A stretch of DNA of 20,679 nt from assembly GCA_002390825.1 (NCBI GenBank), contig DGQR01000229.1, positions 1 through 20,679 on the forward strand, in the 5' to 3' direction. This DNA is from Rhodoferax sp. UBA4409 (GTDB lineage: Bacteria; Pseudomonadota; Gammaproteobacteria; Burkholderiales; Burkholderiaceae_C). The translations under genes were made by a program, and so were the position numbers. Positions 15,143-20,679 of the stretch are shown here, in pieces (positions within the stretch are counted from its first letter, which is position 1; each line of letters starts with the position of its first letter). The notes beneath the pieces are model-generated. The model was given only the letters and a program-made list of their open reading frames with translations. It was not told the origin of the DNA and made no database searches.

Positions 15143-15930
15143 GTCAGTTGATCGCCCAGCAGCAAGCCCTGATTCGCGCCCTGTTCGACTCGCCATCGCA
15201 TGATGCTATGAAAATAATAGCTGACTGCGCAATCGATACGGGCGCTAGAGGCCTAAAAGCTTATCAAACGAACGGGCATGCCCTGGCCCGTCGCGCCTTG
15301 CACGCGGCGTACCCGGTGCTGAGCCAGTTGATCGGCCTGGAGAGCATGGACGACCTCGCGCCAGCACTCTGGCACGCGCATCCGCCGCTGGCTGGCGATC
15401 TGGCCTTGTGGGGCAGCGATTTGGCTGATTTCGTGGCCGCGAGTCCGCAGCTCCGTGATACCCCGTTTTTGCCGTACGTTGCCCGCTTGGAATGGGCCTT
15501 GCACCATGCCGCCGGCGCTTTGGATGCGCCGCCCGATGCGGCAACACTCGCCCTGCTCAGCACCGAAGACCCCGACCTGTTGCAACTCGAATTGGCACCT
15601 GGCGCTGCTCTGCTGTGCAGTCCGTGGCCGGTGGTCGCCATCTGGGCGGCTCACCAATCGGAGTCTGCGGGGTTTGATGAGGTGCATCGCCTGCTGCAAG
15701 CTGGTACCGGTGAAAACGCGGTGGTCTGGCGTCAAGGGTTTAAGCCGCAAGTGCGAGTGGCGCTCGAAGGTGAGGCCGATGCGCTGGCAGTGCTGCTCCA
15801 GCACGGCACCTTGGGCGCTGCCTTGGATGCGGCTCCGGGCCTTGATGTGGCGGCTTGGTTGCCGCTCGCGGTGCAGACTGGCCTGCTATTGGCGGTGCGG
15901 GTTGTGGTGCCCGCCGCCCCGTCGCGCTGA
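15139..15930 (+). CDS. bufC: bufferin-modification partner protein BufC (DUF2063)
   Basis: BufC/DUF2063 proteins accompany DUF692 enzymes and are thought to recognise the precursor peptide. The ATG at 15139 overlaps the bufB stop; the frame is open further upstream but that part is the shadow of bufB. The 263-residue product has the N-terminal DUF2063 pattern GLKAYQTNGHALARRALHAA, then YPVLSQLIG and the WHAHPP segment, followed by an Ala/Leu-rich C-terminal half without membrane segments. Codons 22-40 (DAMKIIADCAIDTGARGLK) are encoded by a copy of an interspersed repeat also found at 18665-18722, so part of the N terminus derives from the element. The frame stays open, so the gene is probably functional. 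Confidence 0.88.
   Translation: MSQLIAQQQALIRALFDSPSHDAMKIIADCAIDTGARGLKAYQTNGHALARRALHAAYPVLSQLIGLESMDDLAPALWHAHPPLAGDLALWGSDLADFVAASPQLRDTPFLPYVARLEWALHHAAGALDAPPDAATLALLSTEDPDLLQLELAPGAALLCSPWPVVAIWAAHQSESAGFDEVHRLLQAGTGENAVVWRQGFKPQVRVALEGEADALAVLLQHGTLGAALDAAPGLDVAAWLPLAVQTGLLLAVRVVVPAAPSR
15203..15258 (+). repeat. interspersed repeat, copy 1, inside bufC
   Basis: The stretch from GCTATGAAAATAATAGCT through GACTGCGCAA to GGCGCTAGAGGCC matches the reverse complement of 18673-18722 at about 40 of 49 positions. It resembles, from memory, a short repeat widespread in Comamonadaceae genomes. It lies within the coding sequence and keeps the frame. Confidence 0.75.
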
Positions 15931-15960
15931 ATGACATTTCTTTTTTAAACAAGGCTTTGT

Positions 15961-16455
15961 GTGAAACCTCCTGTCCCTGTGTACTTTCCCCGCACCCGTT
16001 TTGCTGGTTGGGCGGATGGCGAACGTATCGTGAACCTCGCCCATGGTGCGCTGGATGCGCTGCAAGCTCCCGCAGCCTTGCTGGCCCGTCTGTATGTGGC
16101 CTATGTGTTTTTTTCCTCGGGGCTCACCAAACTGCGTGATTGGGAGACCACCCTGGCGCTTTTCATGGACGAATACCACGTACCCCTGCTGCCCCCCGAG
16201 GTCGCTGCCTGGCTGGGCACGGCCGGTGAGTTGGTGTTACCGGTTCTCCTCGTTTTCGGACTGGCGGGTCGCTTCGCCGCCTTGGGCTTGAGTGTGGTGA
16301 ACGTGGTGGCCGTATGGTCCTTAAGTGAGATTGCTGCGGCTGCCTTGCAGCAGCACATCACGTGGGGCGTGTTGCTGGCTGCGTTGGTTTTGTACAGCTG
16401 CGGTGCGTGGTCGGTAGATCGTTGGATCTACCGGCGCCGCTTGGCTGGGGTTTAA
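15961..16455 (+). CDS. DoxX-family membrane protein of the bufferin operon
   Basis: The start is GTG at 15961 with AAGG (15951-15954) before it, giving 164 residues. Hydrophobic segments at about 40-58, 83-120 (two helices) and 128-148 give the four-helix DoxX topology. ARLYVAYVFFSSGLTKLRDW near 41-60 is the typical DoxX first-helix motif. DoxX-like genes often close bufferin operons; the protein may couple the system to respiratory or redox processes in the membrane, but this is not established. It lies 30 bases after bufC and is followed eight bases later by a GGDEF-EAL gene. Confidence 0.85.
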   Translation: MKPPVPVYFPRTRFAGWADGERIVNLAHGALDALQAPAALLARLYVAYVFFSSGLTKLRDWETTLALFMDEYHVPLLPPEVAAWLGTAGELVLPVLLVFGLAGRFAALGLSVVNVVAVWSLSEIAAAALQQHITWGVLLAALVLYSCGAWSVDRWIYRRRLAGV

Positions 16456-16463
16456 TCCGGTGC

Positions 16464-18602
16464 ATGGCGCACGCTCACCAGACTGACTCTGCCCACCGGC
16501 TGGCGTGGCTGCGCCCGCGAAGTATTGCTGCGCGTCTGGCATGGGCTTTGGGCGGGCTGGTTTTGATGCTGCTTTTGGTCCTGGGCCAAGGCGCTTGGCA
16601 GCTGCGCATGGTGACCGAGCTGACCCGGCACTTCGCCACCGGCGACATGCAACGCTTGTTGCGGGTGCAAACCCTGTCGCAACAAATCGAGGGCGCAGGC
16701 AGTGCCCTGGTGCGGTTGGTACATGCGCCTCGTGCGGACCGGGTCCGGGAATATGCGGTTGTCGACGAACGCAACCGGGTGTTGGATGGCATCGTTGAGT
16801 CTCTGTCGGAAGATCTGATGGATGCCACCCAAGAAGCGACGCTCGCACGCCTCGTGGCCTCCCGCAAACAATACGCAGAGGCCTTCATCAACACGGTGGA
16901 CGAAATTGAGGCCGAGAACCTGCCCGCGGCAGTACAGATGCTCAATGAACAGGTCAATCCGGCTTTGAAGGCCCTGTTGCAAGAGTCCCAAGCACTCTTG
17001 CAAAGAGAGCGTCAGCGGGTGGAGGCACAGCTTGACAGCGCCTTGGACTTGCTGGAGCGGGTCATGTGGTGGCTGACAGCGCTCTCGGTGCTCGCCATGG
17101 TGTTGGCCATTTACGTGGCCTGGCGCACTGCCCGCCGCGTAGTCGGACCTTTGCTGCAACTGGAAACCGTGGCGAACACTATTGCCGAGGGAGACTACGC
17201 CCACCGCATGGCGCTCACCGGCACGCGCGAGGTCGACCGGGTTGGCAGCGCCCTCAATACCATGGCCGAAGCCGTGGCACAGCGTGAGCAACAAATCGTG
17301 CGCCTCGCCTACCAGGACAGCCTGACCGGCCTGCCCAATCGCACTGCACTATTAACGCCACTCCAACCGCCTCCTGTAGGAATGAACACGCTGGTTTTGA
17401 TGGACCTGGCCCGGCTGAAGGGAGTGAACGAAACCTTGGGTTACACCACCGGTGACACCTTGATCCGGGAAATGGCAGCCCGCGCCCAAAAGACGCTGGC
17501 GGCTGCCGCTCTGGAGGGCTGTATCGGCGCGGAGTTCGTGCTGGCTCGCCTATCGGGCGGCACTATGGCGGCTGCGGTGCAGGTGCCTGAGCGCGCCGCA
17601 GTGGAGCGGCTGCATGTCTTGTGGGAGCGCGCCATGGCACCCGCCGTGTCGTGCAGCGGCCACCAGGTGGATTTGAGCTTGGCCTATGGGTGTGCAGATG
17701 CGGGCAGCGACCCTGCTGCACCCGTCCCTCCTGTGGCAACACTGTTGCGCAATGCCGAGGTGGCCTTGCACTCCGCCAAACGCGCTGCCGGTAGCTTTGC
17801 TTGGTACAGCGAGGCGCAAGAGGCTGCTCGGCTTGACCACCTCAGCTTGGTGTCTGATCTGCGTGTGGCGGTGGCCCAGTCGCAGCTGCAAATGTGGTTG
17901 CAGCCCAAGCTCAGTCTGCGCGATGGCCTCCCGGTCGGTGCGGAGGCCTTGGTGCGGTGGGCGCACCCTGAGCGGGGCATGGTGTCTCCGGCCGACTTTG
18001 TGCCATTTGCGGAGCAGACCGGCTACATCACCCTGGTCACCGACTGGATGTTGGCCGAGGCTTTACGCACCCTGCAAACATGGCAGCGCAGTCACCCCGA
18101 CTTGAGCATTGCCGTGAACCTGAGCACCCGTGACCTGCAAGACCCCGGTTTTGCCCCGCGGCTCGCACAGCGGGTCGCCGCCAGCGGTGTGGATCCGAAG
18201 CGGTTGCGCCTGGAGATTACGGAAAGTGGTCTGATGGATGACCCCGCCAAAAGTGTTGCCTTGCTACACGCCTTGCGCGCTGCGGGCATGCCCTTGTCGA
18301 TTGACGATTTCGGTACCGGTTACTCGTCGCTGGCCTACTTGCAAAAGTTGCCGGTGAGCGAGCTCAAAATTGATCGCAGCTTTGTAGACGGGTTAGACGC
18401 TGCACCCGCCACCCAACGCCTGGTCAAGGCCATGATTGAGATGGGCCACGGCCTGAACCTGATGGTGACGGCTGAAGGTGTTGAGACACCTGCAGAGCGC
18501 GATACCTTGAAGGCGCTGGGTTGCGATGTCATGCAAGGCTACCTTGGTAGCCGTCCTCTGCACGGTGACAAGCTGGATGCCTGGTTGTTATCGAGCACAT
18601 AG
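16464..18602 (+). CDS. membrane-bound EAL-domain c-di-GMP phosphodiesterase with degenerate GGDEF
   Basis: The ATG at 16464 (712 residues) is preferred over an upstream in-frame start at 16362 that would overlap the DoxX gene. Order: transmembrane helix about 26-43, periplasmic helical sensor about 45-195, second helix about 200-222, HAMP about 223-277, GGDEF-like domain about 283-440, EAL domain about 460-705. The GGDEF signature is replaced by RLSGGTMAAA near residue 362, so cyclase activity is unlikely. The EAL domain is intact: GAEALVRW (E494), NLSTRDL, LEITES, IDDFGTGYSS (D614, D615), ELKIDRSF and TAEGVET. It should hydrolyse c-di-GMP in response to a periplasmic signal. It starts eight bases after the DoxX stop and is probably cotranscribed. 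Confidence 0.9.
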   Translation: MAHAHQTDSAHRLAWLRPRSIAARLAWALGGLVLMLLLVLGQGAWQLRMVTELTRHFATGDMQRLLRVQTLSQQIEGAGSALVRLVHAPRADRVREYAVVDERNRVLDGIVESLSEDLMDATQEATLARLVASRKQYAEAFINTVDEIEAENLPAAVQMLNEQVNPALKALLQESQALLQRERQRVEAQLDSALDLLERVMWWLTALSVLAMVLAIYVAWRTARRVVGPLLQLETVANTIAEGDYAHRMALTGTREVDRVGSALNTMAEAVAQREQQIVRLAYQDSLTGLPNRTALLTPLQPPPVGMNTLVLMDLARLKGVNETLGYTTGDTLIREMAARAQKTLAAAALEGCIGAEFVLARLSGGTMAAAVQVPERAAVERLHVLWERAMAPAVSCSGHQVDLSLAYGCADAGSDPAAPVPPVATLLRNAEVALHSAKRAAGSFAWYSEAQEAARLDHLSLVSDLRVAVAQSQLQMWLQPKLSLRDGLPVGAEALVRWAHPERGMVSPADFVPFAEQTGYITLVTDWMLAEALRTLQTWQRSHPDLSIAVNLSTRDLQDPGFAPRLAQRVAASGVDPKRLRLEITESGLMDDPAKSVALLHALRAAGMPLSIDDFGTGYSSLAYLQKLPVSELKIDRSFVDGLDAAPATQRLVKAMIEMGHGLNLMVTAEGVETPAERDTLKALGCDVMQGYLGSRPLHGDKLDAWLLSST

Positions 18603-18664
18603 CTCTGTGTGCAGCTACTCGGCACTGAACCGAGCCGTAGCGGTTTTTCTGCGGACTCCAATAG

Positions 18665-18688
18665 AAAACGGGCGCTAGCGCCCGTTTT
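18665..18688. terminator. bidirectional intrinsic terminator, perfect palindrome
   Basis: A 24-base perfect palindrome, centred on GGGCGCTAGCGCCC with AAAAC and GTTTT flanks, lies between the convergent EAL gene and the ammonium transporter gene. It can terminate in both directions. It is formed by one end of the second interspersed repeat copy. A weaker hairpin, AACCG/CGGTT followed by T residues, lies at about 18630-18652. Confidence 0.8.
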
Positions 18689-18722
18689 ACTTGCGCAGTT
18701 AGCTATGATTTTTATAGCTACC
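18665..18722 (-). repeat. interspersed repeat, copy 2, overlapping the terminator
   Basis: Read on the minus strand it gives GCTATAAAAATCATAGCT, AACTGCGCAA, then ACGGGCGCTAG, matching copy 1 (15203-15258) at about 40 of 49 positions. Unlike copy 1 it is intergenic and its GGGCGCTAG end is completed to a perfect palindrome that acts as a terminator. The remaining gap (18603-18738) shows no coding sequence. Confidence 0.75.
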
Positions 18723-18738
18723 TGATTCGGCAATTGAG

Positions 18739-19941
18739 TTACCAGTTGGCTTCCCGCTCTGGGCTGGCGCTGATTTTGTGGATCGAGAGGTCGGCGCCGT
18801 CGTATTCCTCTTCCTGGCTCATGCGCAGGCCCATGGTGGCTTTGAGCACGCCGTACACCACAAAGCCTGCCGCAGCCGCCCATGCCACGCCCATGGCGGT
18901 GCCGATGAGTTGCGCTGCGAGGTTCACGCCGCCCAGGCCGCCGAACGTGGTGCTGCCAAAAATGCCGGCTGCAATCCCGCCCCAGGTGCCGCACAAGCCG
19001 TGCAGCGGCCAGACGCCCAGCACGTCGTCAATCTTCCATTTGTTTTGGGTCAGGGTGAACATCACTACAAAGATGGCGCCTGCCACACCGCCCACTACCA
19101 GTGCACCTAGCGGGTGCATCAGGTCAGAGCCGGCGCAGACGGCTACCAGGCCAGCCAAGGGGCCGTTGTGCACAAAGCCGGGGTCGTTCTTGCCCATGAG
19201 CAAGGCCACCAGCGTGCCGCCCACCATGGCCATCAGCGAGTTCACCGCTACCAGGCCGGACATTTTGTCGAGCAGCTGTGCGCTCATCACGTTAAAGCCA
19301 AACCAGCCCACGATCAGAATCCACGCGCCTAATGCAAGGAAAGGGATGCTGCTGGGTGGGTGGGCCGACATGGCGCCATCCTTGCGGTAGCGGTTGCTAC
19401 GTGCGCCAAGCAAGAGCACGGCGCCCAGAGCGATCCAGCCGCCTACGGCGTGGACCACTACGCTACCTGCAAAGTCGTGAAACTCGTCGCCGGTTAGCGC
19501 CTTGATCCAAGCCTGCACGCCAAAGTGCTGGTTCCAGACAATGCCTTCAAAGAAGGGGTAAATCACGCCCACGATGACGGCAGTGGCAATTAACTGCGGC
19601 CAGAACTTGGCCCGCTCTGCGATACCGCCCGAAATGATGGCGGGAATAGCAGCAGCAAAAGTCAGTAAGAAGAAGAACTTCACCAGTGCATAGCCGTTTT
19701 GCGCGGCCAACTGCTCGGCCCCGATAAAGAAGTGCGTGCCATAAGCCACGCTGTAGCCCACGGCGAAATACACCACGGTGGACACCGAGAAGTCCACCAG
19801 GATCTTGACCAGCGCGTTCACCTGGTTCTTGCGGCGCACGGTGCCGAGTTCCAGAAAGGCAAAACCGGCGTGCATGGCCAGCACCATGATTGCGCCCAAC
19901 AAAATGAACAAAGCGTCCGCGCCCTGTTTTAGTGCTTCCAT
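18739..19941 (-). CDS. amtB: ammonium transporter (Amt/MEP/Rh family)
   Basis: The ATG at 19939-19941 (400 residues) has AAAGGACT just upstream; the frame extends to 20031 but that part overlaps the promoter and lacks family similarity. Eleven hydrophobic segments are evident. Family motifs include GADALFILLGAIMVLAMHAGF at the start (no signal peptide), FHDFAGSVVVHAVGG with the first pore histidine, and DDVLGVWPLHGLCGTWGG with the second. Amt proteins conduct ammonium across the inner membrane. No glnK is adjacent, which is the usual partner elsewhere. The upstream sigma-54 promoter candidate suggests nitrogen control. It converges with the EAL gene and diverges from metX. Assignment as amtB rather than another amt paralogue is by family only. 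Confidence 0.93.
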   Translation of the reverse strand: MEALKQGADALFILLGAIMVLAMHAGFAFLELGTVRRKNQVNALVKILVDFSVSTVVYFAVGYSVAYGTHFFIGAEQLAAQNGYALVKFFFLLTFAAAIPAIISGGIAERAKFWPQLIATAVIVGVIYPFFEGIVWNQHFGVQAWIKALTGDEFHDFAGSVVVHAVGGWIALGAVLLLGARSNRYRKDGAMSAHPPSSIPFLALGAWILIVGWFGFNVMSAQLLDKMSGLVAVNSLMAMVGGTLVALLMGKNDPGFVHNGPLAGLVAVCAGSDLMHPLGALVVGGVAGAIFVVMFTLTQNKWKIDDVLGVWPLHGLCGTWGGIAAGIFGSTTFGGLGGVNLAAQLIGTAMGVAWAAAAGFVVYGVLKATMGLRMSQEEEYDGADLSIHKISASPEREANW

Positions 19942-19971
19942 ACGAGTCCTTTGGTCGTTAAATGCTTGTGC

Positions 19972-20009
19972 TTGGTGCAAAAGCAGCTCAAAACTGCTTT
20001 GCGCACCAA
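19972..20009. promoter_or_regulatory. long inverted repeat in the amt leader/promoter
   Basis: TTGGTGC-A-AAAGCAG (19972-19986) is mirrored by CTGCTTT-GC-GCACCAA (19994-20009) around a seven-base loop. The two 7-base halves pair perfectly with a small bulge between them. It overlaps the predicted sigma-54 transcription start (about 20004), so it may be an operator or an RNA hairpin in the leader. Confidence 0.5.
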
Positions 20010-20014
20010 AATCA

Positions 20015-20031
20015 AGCAAAAAACACGCCAA
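20015..20031 (-). promoter_or_regulatory. sigma-54 promoter of the ammonium transporter gene
   Basis: On the minus strand TTGGCGTGTTTTTTGCT fits the -24/-12 consensus TTGGCACG-N4-TTGCT with two mismatches, both outside the invariant GG and GC. Spacing is exact. Transcription would start near 20004, 63 bases before the ATG. Sigma-54 control of amt genes is well established in proteobacteria. Confidence 0.7.
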
Positions 20032-20049
20032 CTAGTCCAAGCTGGTGCA

Positions 20050-20067
20050 TTGCGCCCTTGAGCGCAA
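20050..20067. promoter_or_regulatory. palindrome, possible NtrC-type activator site
   Basis: TTGCGC and GCGCAA flank a six-base centre. It lies about 54 bases upstream of the predicted sigma-54 start, and a further half-site TGCACC (minus strand, 20044-20049) adjoins it. The form recalls NtrC sites (TGCACC-N5-GGTGCA) but the match is partial. It also sits just before the metX -10. Confidence 0.35.
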
Positions 20068-20080
20068 AAATGCGTGCCGT

Positions 20081-20089
20081 TGATATACT
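20081..20089 (+). promoter_or_regulatory. extended -10 promoter of metX
   Basis: TGATATACT combines an extended -10 TG with TATACT (20084-20089). I find no good -35 at 16-18 bases. A start near 20096 would place the riboswitch aptamer at the very 5' end of the transcript, which supports the assignment. Confidence 0.55.
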
Positions 20090-20099
20090 TGCCCCACAC

Positions 20100-20151
20100 A
20101 GCGCCAATTTGCTCCAGCTTGCGGGCGCTTAATAAATTCAGCTAAACACGG
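20100..20151 (+). promoter_or_regulatory. SAM-II riboswitch aptamer upstream of metX
   Basis: The P1 stem AGCGCC (20100-20105) pairs with GGCGCT (20124-20129). The U-rich loop start AATTTG, the TTGCGG before the P1 3' strand, and the trailing TAATAAAT and CAGCTAAA align with the conserved SAM-II (SAM-alpha) consensus, in which GCGC is followed by a GATAAAT-like stretch and an AGCTAAA-like stretch. SAM-II aptamers bind S-adenosylmethionine as a compact H-type pseudoknot and repress methionine biosynthesis genes; metX is a classic target. I recognised it by eye from memory of the consensus and cannot confirm the pseudoknot pairing. Confidence 0.8.
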
Positions 20152-20170
20152 ACCCGCCTTCAGGCATTGC

Positions 20171-20208
20171 AACCCGGCCCGCGTTTAGCGTTGCCGGGTT
20201 TTGTTTTT
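20171..20208 (+). terminator. intrinsic terminator in metX leader (attenuator)
   Basis: AACCCGGC (20171-20178) pairs with GCCGGGTT (20193-20200) and is followed by TTGTTTTT. The loop contains an inner CGC-GTTTA-GCG hairpin. The loop segment CGCGTTTAGC (20180-20189) is complementary, 9 of 10, to GCTAAACACG (20141-20150) at the 3' edge of the SAM-II aptamer, so terminator and antiterminator are alternatives. Confidence 0.75.
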
Positions 20209-20679
20209 ATGCTGATTGCCACACCCCAGACCATGAGCTTTGATGCCCCTTTGCAGTTGCAAAGCGGGGCGTCTATCCACGGCTATTCCTTGAGTTACGA
20301 GACTTACGGCACGCTCAATGCCGACAAGTCCAATGCGGTGCTGGTGTGCCACGCCCTGAATGCCTCCCACCATGTGGCGGGTGTGTACGAAGGCCAGGAC
20401 AAGTCCGAAGGCTGGTGGGACAACATGATCGGCCCGGGCAAGTCGGTGGATACAAATAAGTTCTTTGTCATCGGCATCAACAACCTGGGCTCTTGTTTTG
20501 GCTCTACCGGCCCGATGCATAGCCACCCTGACACGGGCAAGGTCTATGGCGCGGACTTTCCAGTGGTTACCGTCGAAGACTGGGTGAATGCCCAAGCCCT
20601 GCTGCTCGACGCGCTGGGCATCCAGACGCTAGCTGCGGTCTTGGGCGGCAGCTTGGGCGGCATGCAGGCCCTGAGCTGG
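20209..20679 (+). CDS. metX: homoserine O-acyltransferase MetX, N-terminal part (cut by window edge)
   Basis: MetX acylates homoserine (with acetyl- or succinyl-CoA) in the first committed step of methionine synthesis. The 157 codons present show LSYETYGTLNADKSNAVLVC, HALNASHHVAG, NNLGSCFGSTGP and the nucleophile elbow LGGSLGGMQALSW with catalytic Ser148, all typical of this alpha/beta-hydrolase family. The ATG at 20209 directly follows the attenuator U-tract, so there is almost no Shine-Dalgarno; an ATG at 20233 (MSFDAPLQL) is an alternative start. Acetyl versus succinyl specificity cannot be told here. The SAM-II riboswitch upstream supports the methionine role. Confidence 0.95.
   Translation, partial: MLIATPQTMSFDAPLQLQSGASIHGYSLSYETYGTLNADKSNAVLVCHALNASHHVAGVYEGQDKSEGWWDNMIGPGKSVDTNKFFVIGINNLGSCFGSTGPMHSHPDTGKVYGADFPVVTVEDWVNAQALLLDALGIQTLAAVLGGSLGGMQALSW

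Noticed and set aside
16452..17294. 280-residue minus-strand frame over the sensor part of the EAL protein
   Set aside because: It is overlapped by the well-supported plus-strand gene and has no motif or start signal.
19942..20031. N-terminal extension of the ammonium transporter
   Set aside because: It would translate through the sigma-54 promoter and inverted repeat; the ATG at 19941 has a good ribosome binding site and matches the family start.

Overview
The window comes from the chromosomal origin region of a betaproteobacterium, most likely a Comamonadaceae member close to Rhodoferax or Curvibacter. This rests on the dnaN-dnaA / rpmH-rnpA-yidD-yidC-mnmE order, the protein flavour throughout, and a short interspersed element that resembles repeats I remember from Comamonadaceae genomes. 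Genus is inferred; no 16S gene is present.

Layout: (1) 1-1638, minus strand: the start of dnaN, then dnaA, with DnaA boxes around the dnaA promoter. (2) 1721-5882, plus strand: a promoter and structured leader, rpmH, rnpA, yidD, yidC and mnmE, tightly packed with ATGA overlaps; these genes serve ribosome and RNase P biogenesis, membrane protein insertion and tRNA modification. (3) 5919-6587: a conserved unknown gene. (4) 6620-9227, minus strand: apt and a CPA2-family cation:proton antiporter with RCK domains, separated by an intrinsic terminator. (5) 9271-12235, plus strand: kdsD, kdsC and lptC (Kdo synthesis and LPS transport) followed by an SDR oxidoreductase and a strong terminator. The lptA-lptB genes that commonly follow lptC are not here. 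(6) 12304-12762, minus strand: an RRM protein with a glycine-rich tandem-repeat tail.

(7) 12948-18602 is the accessory-looking part. A minus-strand pair, ECF-type sigma factor plus a small zinc-finger anti-sigma candidate, faces a plus-strand operon: bufA (DUF2282, four-cysteine secreted bufferin precursor), bufB (DUF692/MNIO oxidative enzyme), bufC (DUF2063 partner) and a DoxX-like membrane protein. Immediately downstream is a membrane protein with HAMP, degenerate GGDEF and intact EAL domains. The likely role is metal (copper-type) stress response by a post-translationally modified periplasmic peptide. One copy of the interspersed element lies in frame inside bufC; a second copy forms the terminator after the EAL gene.

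(8) 18739-20679: an ammonium transporter gene on the minus strand with a good sigma-54 promoter candidate, divergent from metX (truncated by the window end). The metX leader matches a SAM-II riboswitch. Here the aptamer 3' end can pair with the loop of a following intrinsic terminator, which suggests transcription attenuation. No stretch longer than 300 bases lacks a gene. No tRNA, rRNA, CRISPR array, insertion sequence or prophage was seen.
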